Source of the DNA: Caecitellus pseudoparvulus
Lineage: Eukaryota > Bigyra: Bicosoecida
DNA: 64,000 nt
Direction: 5' to 3'
NCBI GenBank assembly: GCA_965644315.1
Contig: CBFFRQ010000055.1
Span: 1 to 64,000 of the forward strand
Shown: piece by piece, positions 55,870-64,000 of the stretch
Layout: every line of letters starts with the position of its first letter
Numbering within the stretch: position 1 is the stretch's first letter
Translations under genes and position numbers: made by a program
Notes under the pieces: generated by a model
The model's input: the letters and a program-made list of their open reading frames with translations, nothing else
Told to the model about the DNA's origin: nothing
Database searches by the model: none

Positions 55870-56746
55870 ATGTTCGGGGGGGCGCTGCTCCGTGCCAGGA
55901 CAGCGGCACGCCTGGCGCTGCCGGGTGTGCTGCTGGTGCCTGGTCTGGCAGCTTGTGGAGGAGTGACTGCCGTGGTCGCTTGCTCTGCACCTGAGCAAGG
56001 CGGAGCCCAGTCTAAAAGCGCTAGTGATGCCTCACCCCCCCCAGCCCCAGCCTCGTCAGGGGCGCAGTACTGGGGCCCGCGAGTGGAGGCCTTCCGCAAG
56101 GAGATGCGTCGCAAGGCCGGGTTCGACACCTTCATCCACAGGCGAGAGCCCGGGGCGGAGGCGCCATCTGCAGAGGAGCTGGCTGAACGCAGTGCCTCTA
56201 CGTTGGCCGCAGATTGGTCCCCCGAACAGGACGCCGAGGCGCGCTGGAACCGGACACTAGGGCAGGTGAGGATACCAATTTCCGCAGACCGCCGCAGGAG
56301 CCTGCACCCCACCGCACGCGAAGCCAAGCCCTTCCCCCACCTCCGCACAGCTTGTGTTGTTTGGCATCATTGCTAGTGGGCTGGTCATTTCCCTCCTGCG
56401 CATGCGGCGCCGGGACCCCAATGCCGACTTTACGCGTGCCGCCATCGCCACGCTGAACGCCTCGGCCGCCGTGCGGGCCAAGGTTGGTGCGCCAGTCTCC
56501 ATGGTGGGGCGCTTCCAGGGCAAGGCTGGATTCAACACCGTTGATGGTGTGCTCGCTGCTCGCACGCCGTCCCACCCACTGTTAGTGGTGGAGCTTACAG
56601 GGCGCTTTGCGCGGGCTCATCAGGACTGGCAGTTCTCCAAGCTGCACCTGGTAATGCCAGCTCCCCCCGGCACAGCGGCCGGACCTGACCCCCCTGGTAT
56701 CCGCCCCGATGGATTCCAGGATGGCGAAGTTGTGAAGCTGGTGTAA
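55870..56746 (+). CDS. COA1/TIM21-like mitochondrial membrane protein (putative)
   Basis: Exons 55870-56265 and 56351-56746, phase 0, 263 residues. The N-terminus is Arg-rich and hydrophobic (FGGALLRARTAARLALPG) and could be a mitochondrial presequence. A Ser/Pro linker, a charged helix, and a membrane span (about 133-150, LVLFGIIASGLVISLL) come next, then a compact alpha/beta domain of about 95 residues with AAIATLNASAAVRAKVGAPVS and a strand LLVVELTGRFARAHQDWQFSKLHLV. One N-terminal span plus a domain of this pattern is typical of COA1, a cytochrome c oxidase assembly factor, and of TIM21. The assignment is by layout and motif pattern only. The intron begins with GTGAGG and contains CAATTTCCGC 10 bases in. 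Confidence 0.55.
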
Positions 56747-56986
56747 GGCGCTGCCTGCCGCGTGGGTCGGGCGCCGCGAGAGCTGTCCCCTGGGTGGACG
56801 GCATGAGCAATACAATACCATGTCCAAAACATTCATCGTGAAACACTCACAGCACCTCCCCCCCGCGCGTGTGCCTGGCTCACCACGCAACTGCGGTCGA
56901 GAGGGCAGGCGCGCCCTTGCTCTCGCGCGCGTTGCCGTTGAACGAGGCCGTGACGTTCCCGAACCCGCTCAGGACACTGACTTGCT

Positions 56987-59900
56987 ATGAAAACCTTGAC
57001 TTCATTCTTTACCACTACCCCGCGCAAGGGCAAGTCCCCAGCTGGCTCCAGTCCAGGAGCCAGCACCCCTGGCAGTGCCGGTGCGTGGGGAGTTCAAATC
57101 CCGCAGGAGCGGGGCCGCCCTGTTCAGCCCCACACCCACGCCCCGCTGCACGTTCCTCCACGCAGCGAAGAAGGCCAAGGCGTCGAGTACCGTCTCAAGG
57201 CCGGTGACCCCCAAAGCGGCGTCAGCAACGCCCGCTGCGCCGCCCACTGCCGCCCTGGATGGCAGCCTCGTGGGCGAAACAGTGCAGGTGTGGTGGGGCG
57301 GGGACGCAGCCTGGTTCACAGGCCGCGTCATCGAGTGGGACCCTGACATCTCTGGGCACACTGTCAAGTACGAGGACGGGGAGGAAGACACGTACCGCTT
57401 CACTGATGAGAAGGTGCGCCACGCGCTCGACACGCCGCTTGGGCGCCCGCACACCCAGCTCCGCCCCCACTCCTGCCCAGATCCGGGTGCTGCGCCCCGA
57501 CGGCAGCGTGAAAGCCGTGTACCCTCCAGAGAGCAAGCCGCGTGCGACCAAGAAGTCTCCTGCCACGAAACCTGCTGCCCCTGCACCTGCCGCCCCCGCT
57601 CCCGCCTCTGACTCTGACTCCGAGGAGGACGTCGTCTTGCGCACAGCACGACCGAGCCGCGTCACGCGTGGGGCAGCAGCGGCGTCCCCTGCGACAGGGT
57701 CTGCTGCTGGTGGTGACGGGGACAGCAGCGAAGGCTCCGATGCCGAGGCTGGCGCCGGGTCCGTGTTTGACTCGGAGAGTGACTATGATGCTGGGAGTGC
57801 GGACAGTGACTCGGACGAGTCACTGGGCCCCGTCGTGGACGAAGCCACAGCCCAGGCAGAGGGTGGCGCCGCGGAGGAGCCGCCACCCTCCCCTCCCCCC
57901 AAAGCCAGCCCGCCAGCAGGTGGCAGCAAGCGCAAGCGCCCCACCACCTCCATGACGGAGACTTCCGCACCTGCCCCCGTGCCGTCCAGTGCTCTGACAC
58001 CCGCCAGCGGCGCAGGGCTGGCACGAGGCACCGCAGGGGCTGTCCGGCAGACCCTGGAGTCTGAGCGCAGTGGGTGGCAGTGCCCCGAGGGCAGGGACAG
58101 TGCCGCCGTGGCCGCCCGGCACGCCCACCTCACAGACAAGGAGAAGCGCGAGCGCGTCTTCCCGGCAGGAGAGCACTTCCACGACACGCTGAAGTGGCTG
58201 TGGGAAGACCGGCGAGACGGGGCGGGGCGGCCGCCCTCCCACCCCGAGTACGACCCCCGCACCCTGACCATCCCGCCCTCCTTCCTCACCGGCAAGGGCA
58301 GCGGGGCCAAGAAGCCAACTGAGGCACAGCGGCAGTGGTGGGAGTTCAAGCGCAACAACATGGACACCCTGCTCTTCTTCAAGATGGGCAAGTTCTACGA
58401 GCTCTTCCACATGGATGCCGACGTGCTGGTGCAGGAGCTGGACTGCATCTACATGAAGGGCTTCTCCGCCCACGCAGGCTTCCCAGAGCCTGCCTTTGGC
58501 CGCTTTTCCGAGGCCCTCGTCGCCCGCGGGTACAGGGTCGCGCGGGTGGAACAGACGGAGACCCCCGACCAGCTGGCGACTCGGCGCGCAGCGGCAGTGG
58601 GCAAGAAGCCGCCCAACGTCGTCCGCCGCGAACTGGTGTCCATCAAGAGCCAGGGCACGCGGCTGGAAGGCCACATGGACGTCGTGGGGCGCAAGGCTGC
58701 AGCGGGGGGCGAACTGTCCGCGTCTGCGAAGAACGCGGTGGCAGCTGCCACAGGAGGCGGAGGCAGCGGGTGGCTGTACGCCCTCGCTGAGCGGCCCCTC
58801 CCGGAAGGCACGCCTGACTCAGGCATGGCGCCCTGTGTGCGCCTGGGCGTGGTGGCTGCCGAGTGCACCAGTGGCACGCTGCACTTGGCGGAGTTTGACG
58901 ATGACAGGCTGCGCACACGGCTGCGCACGATGATGGTGCGGTGCCCCCCCGCCGAGTTCATCTACGCGCCACGCACGTGCAGCGAAGCGACAAAGAAGTT
59001 CCTCATGTACGACGCGCCCACTGCGACGGCGTCCCCCTTCCCCATGCCGAAGGATGCGGCCAAGGCCGCCCTCGCTACCCTGCACACGGAGCACTACTTC
59101 GACCCGCAGGATGTGGCCCTCACTGGCGGGCGCGGCGGCGGCGACGGCACCCGGTCTGGCTTCCTGCCCGAGGAATCCGTTCCCCAGGACCTGCTGTCTG
59201 CCATCGCAGCTGCAGAGGCGGCGGGGTGGGCTGAGGTGCCGCCCGCTCAACCTGACGGGCGACCTGCCCAGCCCGCCACGCTGGCCTTGGCAGCTCTGGG
59301 GGCGATGCTCGCCCACCTCAAGCGCTGCCTCATCGACAGAGCCGTCATGGCACAGGGGAAGGTGTTCACGTACGACCCGATGGGTGTCGGGGGGCGGCCA
59401 GGCACCGCCAGTGTCGCCACCACTGCCCAGCCATCACAGCCAGCACTGCCGGAAGGGGGGGACGCAGACCCAGAAGCCGCTGCAGCTGCTGCCGCCACTG
59501 CCCTTGAGCAGGAGTGGGCGTCGGCTCCGAAGCTTGCCCTGGACGCCGCGACACTGGTGAACCTGGAAGTGCTCGCGAACAACACCACCGGCGGGGGGGA
59601 GGGCAGCCTGCTTGCGGCACTCGGCACGCCCAGCACACCCATGGGCCGCCGCCTGCTGCGGGAGTGGGTCACGAAGCCGCTGGCAGCGCCAGGGGATGTG
59701 CTGTACCGCCTGGCTGCTGTGGAGGACCTCATGGCGCCGGGCCTGTCCACCAAGCGGGAGGCTGTCGCCGCTGCCCTGCGTGGGGTGCCCGACATCGCCA
59801 AGGTGGCAGCTCGCATTCACCGGAACTCCTCCAAGGCCCTAGCAGCCGACCACCCCGAGGCCAGGGCCGTCATGTACGAAGGCCCGCTGTACGCCCGGCG

Positions 59901-61749
59901 CAAGCTGCGCGACCTGAAGACTGTGCTGGGCGCGCTGGAGGCGGCCGTGGCGGTGCGAGATGCCATGGCCGCAGGCGACGCCACACCCACCTCGGATCTG
60001 CTCAAGCGGGTCACCCAGCAAGCCCTGCCGGATGTCGCGCCGCTGCTGGCCAAGTTCAAGGCGCTGGTGGACGTGGACGCCGCCATAAGTGCCGGCGCGT
60101 ACGCCCCCCGGCCGGGGCAGGACGATGCCTACGAGGCCGCGCGTGCCAGCGTGCGGGAGGTGCAGGGGTCCTTGGATGAAATTCTGGCCTCCTACAAAGA
60201 CAGCCTCAACTGCAGTAAGCTGGCGTGGTTCCACCAGGCCACTGGCAACCGCAAGTACCAGCTGGAGGTGCCTGAGGAGGTAGCCGGGCGGGTGGACACC
60301 TCCTTCGAACTCATCTCCTCTCGCAAGTCTGGCAAGCAGCCAGTGCGGCGGTACTGGACGCCAGACATCAAGGCAGCCTTGAAGGAGCTGGACGCGGCGG
60401 AGGCTGGCGTGGAGGCTGCGCGGCAGGACTCCATGCGGCGCCTGTTCGCGCGCTTTGACGCGCATCGCCACGTGTGGGCCGCCGTGGGCACTGCCCTGGG
60501 GCACCTGGACGCCCTCATCACCCTGGCCCGGGCCAGCGCCAATGCTGGCATGTGCAAGCCCAACTTCGTGCGGCGCATCCAGGACGCAGAGGCGGCAGCA
60601 GCTGCCGAGGCGGACCGGCCCACCGCCACCCTGGCCTCTGACGCGTACACGCTGGAGGCCGCGCTGCCAGTCAGCCGCACGCCGGTGCTGGAGCTGAAGC
60701 AGGGGCGCCACCCGTGTGTGGAGGGCGCGCTGCGTGGCGCCTTCGTGCCCAATGACGTGGCGCTGGGCGGCATGAGCACCCCTGGCAGCGGCGACGACAG
60801 TGCCCCGCCCAGCACACCCACCTGCGTGCTGCTCACCGGCCCCAACATGGGCGGTAAGAGCACCCTCCTGCGGCAGACGTGCATGGCCGCCATCATGGCT
60901 CACTTGGGTGCCTACGTGCCCGGGGAGTCCTTCACACTGACGCCCGTGGACCGCGTCTTCACGCGCGTGGGGGCGTCCGACCGCATCCTGGCGGGGCAGA
61001 GCACCTTCTTCGTGGAGCTGGCAGAGACCGCCACCATCCTGAACGGCGCCTCCCCCGACTCCCTCGTCATCCTGGACGAGTTGGGGCGCGGCACGGCCAC
61101 TTTCGACGGCAACGCCATCGCCTTCGCAGTGGTGCAGCACCTGACCAGCGCCCTCACTGCTCGCACCATGTTCGCGACGCACTACCACGCCCTGTGCGAC
61201 GAATTTGCCAGCAACCCTGCTGTGGCCCTCACGCACATGGCCTGCTACGTGGAGCAGAAGCCAGACGGCACGGCAGACGTGACGTTCCTGTACCAGCACG
61301 TGCCGGGGCCCTGCCCCAAGAGCTACGGCATGAACGTCGCGCGCCTGGCCCACCTGCCAGAGGCCATCATCCAGCGCGCAGCGGCAAAGAGCGAGCAGTT
61401 TGAGATTGCCCTGCACACCGCCATCGCCAGCCGTGCGGCAGGTGGCGGCGGCAGTGCCCTTGCCTCGCACTGGGCCGCCTTGCCACGCGAAGCCAAGTTT
61501 GACGAAGCTGCCTGCATGAAGCTGTACGGCCAGGCCGCCGCCATGGTGGCTGCTGCGCTGCCGGAGCAGGCCGACGGCGATGTGCAGCTGGAAGCGCAGG
61601 GTGCAGGCGCCACCTGCTCCTCTGAGCCGTGGGCCCATTTGCCCACTGAGCGGGTCCTCGCTGGCCTCGCCAGTCACGCTTCGGACGAGCAGCTGGTGCA
61701 GCTGTGGAAGGCTGCGAGGGAAGAAGCGGCAAAGGTGCCAGCCGAATGA
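56987..61749 (+). CDS. MSH6: DNA mismatch repair protein MSH6 with Tudor domain
   Basis: Exons 56987-57080, 57166-57413 and 57481-61749; 1536 residues. With MSH2 it forms MutS-alpha, which recognises base mismatches and small loops. Order: an N-terminal TLTSFF resembling the PCNA-binding box; a Tudor-like domain (about 66-113, VGETVQVWWGGDAAWFTGRV to KYEDGEEDTYRF) as in plant MSH6, where animals have PWWP; a disordered Ser/Asp/Glu-rich linker; mismatch-binding domain with the Phe-X-Glu motif in KMGKFYELF (about 417); lever and clamp; then the ATPase with Walker A GPNMGGKST (about 1233), Walker B VILDELGRGT, and GASDRILAGQSTF. Both introns are in the first 342 coding bases. The large size comes from the linker and inserts rich in Ala/Gly. 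Confidence 0.96.
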
Positions 61750-61888
61750 CCTGGCCGCAGGCGGTGGGCACTGCAAGCGGGTCAGAGCTGGCTGACCTGG
61801 CCGGCACATGGGGCACCAGTGGACAAAACCAAGCCCTTGGCAAGTGAAGTTCCACACAATGCAGGCTCCCTCATGAACCCCTATCGTC

Positions 61889-62634
61889 ATGGCGCAAAGT
61901 CAGAGCGTGTACGTGAAGGAGCTGCTCGAGGCACCTGCGGCGCCCGCCGTGCCGTGGCTGCACGAGCGGTGGACATGGGAAGGAGATGAAACGCCCCTGC
62001 CTGGCAAGTGGGCCAGCATCCAAGCAGCTGGTGGTGTGGACGCTGGGCTCACAGCAGACTGGCTCAGACAGCATGTCCTATCATCCCCCATGTTCGACGC
62101 TGCCAGCACCTTCTTCCTGACCCACAGGTGCGGCAGGCAGCTGTTGTGCTCCGAACCAGTTTCCGCAGCTGCCACGCAGCCCCACGCCCACCCCCTGCGC
62201 TCAGGAGCAACGCTGTCGGAACTGTGACTGCCTGGCCAGATGAACGTGCTCCATTGGAGGCCATTGGCTGCCTCCGCTTCCTGGCAGCAGCTCCGGGCCC
62301 AGAAGAAGGCGCCTGCCTGGCCTGCCTGGTGCGTGCGCATCACGTAGCTGCGCGCCATCACCTCGCAGCCTCCTCTCACTGCTTGCCTGCCCGCCTTCCC
62401 CGTGCCCTCCCCCAGATCGCCATGGCAGAAGGCAGGCTGTGGGCGCAAGGCCGCACACTCGTGCACATGTCTGCACCCAGTGACACCCCAGTCGCCAAGG
62501 CGCTGGCGGCAGCTGGCTACGAAGCCAGGGATGACGCGCCCGACCTCCCGGGAGTCGCAGCCACCCCCAACGAACTTTCAACAGACGTTGCTTCAACTCT
62601 GCAAGCGAAGCTGGCCAGCTTGGCCGACCAGTAG
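61889..62634 (+). CDS. Putative small GNAT-like protein
   Basis: Exons 61889-62127, 62205-62328 and 62416-62634, phases 2 and 0; 193 residues. The pattern has weak similarity to GNAT acetyltransferases: GTVTAWPDE...EAIGCLRFLAAAP (like the beta-4 strand before the acetyl-CoA site), a following helix, and SAPSDTPVAKALAAAGYEA near the end, like the usual A..FYEKxGF segment. However, the R/Q-x-x-G-x-G/A acetyl-CoA loop is not obvious at the exon 2-3 junction, so the family call is tentative. Intron 1 contains CAGTTTCCGC. Starts 139 bp after MSH6. Confidence 0.5.
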
Positions 62635-62940
62635 CCATGGAGCTCGGCGCTCTCTGCCACACTCGCACGAGGCTCCAGTCGGCGTCGCCACCGGCTCGCC
62701 CACGTCACTGGAGTGTTACGAGTCTGACGTGCCTTGTCCCAATAGAGCGAGTGCGCGCCGAATCGCTGTCCCCGGTGGAGGAGGGGGGCGACCGCTGCTC
62801 CATGACGAGGCGGAAGGGGACGCCCGGCCAGTCAGGCGGCACGGGCACAATGCAAACCGCTCCGCTCCACCCTTGTGCCCACGCTGAGCATGACGGCACT
62901 GCCTTTGCTCTAGTCGTGTGTGTACAAGGCAGGGGCGGCC
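62635..62940. other. 306-bp intergenic region
   Basis: Between the stop of the GNAT-like gene and the ABC transporter start, same orientation. It should contain a 3' UTR and a promoter. I see no extra exon, RNA gene or repeat; an ATG at 62890 opens a frame that stops after seven codons. Confidence 0.4.
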
Positions 62941-64000
62941 ATGGCGGCGCCAGCGCTGCCCGAGGCGGGGGCAGAGAAGCACAGCGCAGCGGATCCGCAG
63001 GAAGACTGCGTTGCGCTGGAGCAGGAAGCCAACTGCTGCAGCAAGTTCCTCTTTTCGTGGCTGGACGCTATCGTGGTCCTGGGGTACAAGCGCCCCTTGC
63101 AGCACACTGACCTGGGCCACCTGCACTATGACACGGACAAGGCCGGGTGGCTTGCTGATCAATTGGAGCAGCGCATCGCGAGGGCGCGTGCAGAGGGTGG
63201 CAACATGTGGCGTGTCCTGCGGGAAACTCGGACCCACGTCATGCTGTGGGCATTGTTTTGCAAGATTCTCGGTGACACGATTGGCTACGTTCCCTTCATC
63301 GGGCTGGACTTCGTCTCCAGGTACCTTGAGGTGAGCGCTTGTCGTGGTGGGCTGGGCCCGCTCCACATGCTTGCAAGGGCTGGCTGGGCAACAGCGCTGT
63401 CGCTCACATGAGCTGCAGTCGGCAGCAAATGGTGTGGTAGAAGCAGACCCCTCTCGATGTCGCTATGCCCTCTGCGCGCTGTCTGTGCCGTTCTGCGGGC
63501 CCTTCCCGCACTTAGCGCTTGGGCAGCCATGCCGAATTCCGCGCTCCGCACCTTGTTGCTCAGGCGGTGGCCAAGGGAGATGAGCCAGAGCTGTACTGGG
63601 GAACCATCTCACAGGGGTGGTTTTGGGCTGTGCTCATGCTGTTGTCAAGGTGAGGCCCCTTGCCAGGCGGCTTGAAGCGCCGGGACACTGTGACGCAAGC
63701 CTCACGCCGTCGCCGCCCCTTCCGCAGCATGTTGCAGAACGCGCTGCTGCAGAACCACCACCACTGGGCCATCCGGTCTGGCATGAATGTGCGGGCGGGA
63801 CTGCAAGCCCTCATCTTCCGCAAGGCGCTGCGCCTGAGCAACGCAGCCAAGCACTCCGTCTCCAATGGCGAGATCGAGAACATGGCTTCCAATGACGCCG
63901 AGCGTGTGATGATGCTGTACTACTTTGTGACGTATACCATTGCTGCACCACTGCAGGTGGTGGCAGTGATGATCCTGCTGTATTTGCAGGTCCAGCACGC
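62941..64000 (+). CDS. ABCC (MRP)-type ABC transporter, 3' partial
   Basis: Exons 62941-63330, 63564-63649 and 63728 onward, phases 0 and 2; about 249 residues visible before the window ends. The N-terminus (CCSKFLFSWLDAIVVLGYKRPLQHTDLGHL) is the classical linker before the first transmembrane domain in MRP-type exporters of glutathione and glucuronide conjugates. Next come helices of TMD1 and the segment RAGLQALIFRKALRLSNAAK...GEIENMASNDAERV, which matches the coupling-helix region of ABCC proteins. There is no TMD0 ahead of the linker, so it is a short-form ABCC. The NBDs lie beyond the window. Intron 1 (233 nt) is long for this genome, but the flanking residues join sensibly. Confidence 0.88.

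Noticed and set aside
59839-61890. 683-codon open frame antisense to MSH6
   Set aside because: GC-rich coding sequence often leaves the antisense frame free of stops; MSH6 has full motif conservation and the antisense product has no recognisable domain.
1-64000. Prokaryotic or viral origin of the window
   Set aside because: About 50 consistent introns, eukaryote-only genes (TAF7, CAF1, CHMP5, ATM) and lack of operons, Shine-Dalgarno sites or viral genes exclude it.

Overview
The window is nuclear DNA from a GC-rich, gene-dense unicellular eukaryote (a protist or alga; the sequence alone does not settle the clade). The evidence is about 50 spliceosomal introns, mostly 64-100 nt with GTGAGT/GTGCGT-type donors and CAG acceptors, that restore conserved reading frames; and standard eukaryotic genes (TOP2, TAF7, ATM, RPL10/uL16, CAF1, CHMP5, SPRTN, MSH6, RRP40). 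The MSH6 carries a Tudor-type N-terminal domain as in plants and algae, but no gene here proves a plastid. I see no tRNA, rRNA, CRISPR array, operon structure or transposon.

Layout. 1-6043 (+): tandem array of three near-identical secreted/membrane CAP (SCP/PR-1) proteins, the first cut by the window edge. 6101-7218 (-): RRP40 exosome cap subunit. 7604-16261 (+): DNA topoisomerase II, TFIID subunit TAF7, and an acetyl-CoA hydrolase/4-hydroxybutyrate CoA-transferase family enzyme. 16979-22577 (-): a CRAL-TRIO protein, a GT4-type glycosyltransferase with a very long tail, and a 91-residue membrane protein. 22852-37326 (+): an EF-hand-like multi-pass membrane protein and a 4240-residue ATM kinase whose last exon is 12.6 kb. 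37353-39438 (-): secreted EGF-repeat protein. 40178-46481 (+): RPL10, a low-complexity Arg/Gly/Met-rich protein, CAF1 deadenylase, CHMP5/VPS60. 46502-48490 (-): unknown basic protein. 49049-52328 (+): TPR protein and a plasmepsin V/ASP5-like membrane aspartic protease. 52466-54280 (-): unknown protein with a Cys/His-rich end. 54829-64000 (+): SPRTN protease, a COA1/TIM21-like membrane protein, MSH6, a possible acetyltransferase and the start of an ABCC transporter.

The genes do not form one pathway. Four act in genome maintenance (TOP2, ATM, SPRTN, MSH6) and two in RNA decay (RRP40, CAF1), which may be chance in a compact genome. The most noteworthy features are a 10-bp non-coding motif (CAATTTCCGC) repeated far above expectation, a strong 5' bias of introns in the long genes, the homogenised CAP array with a diverging Gly/Asp stalk, very small exons, and one likely single-base frameshift. 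All gene models were built by eye from frames, splice signals and family conservation; no database search was run.
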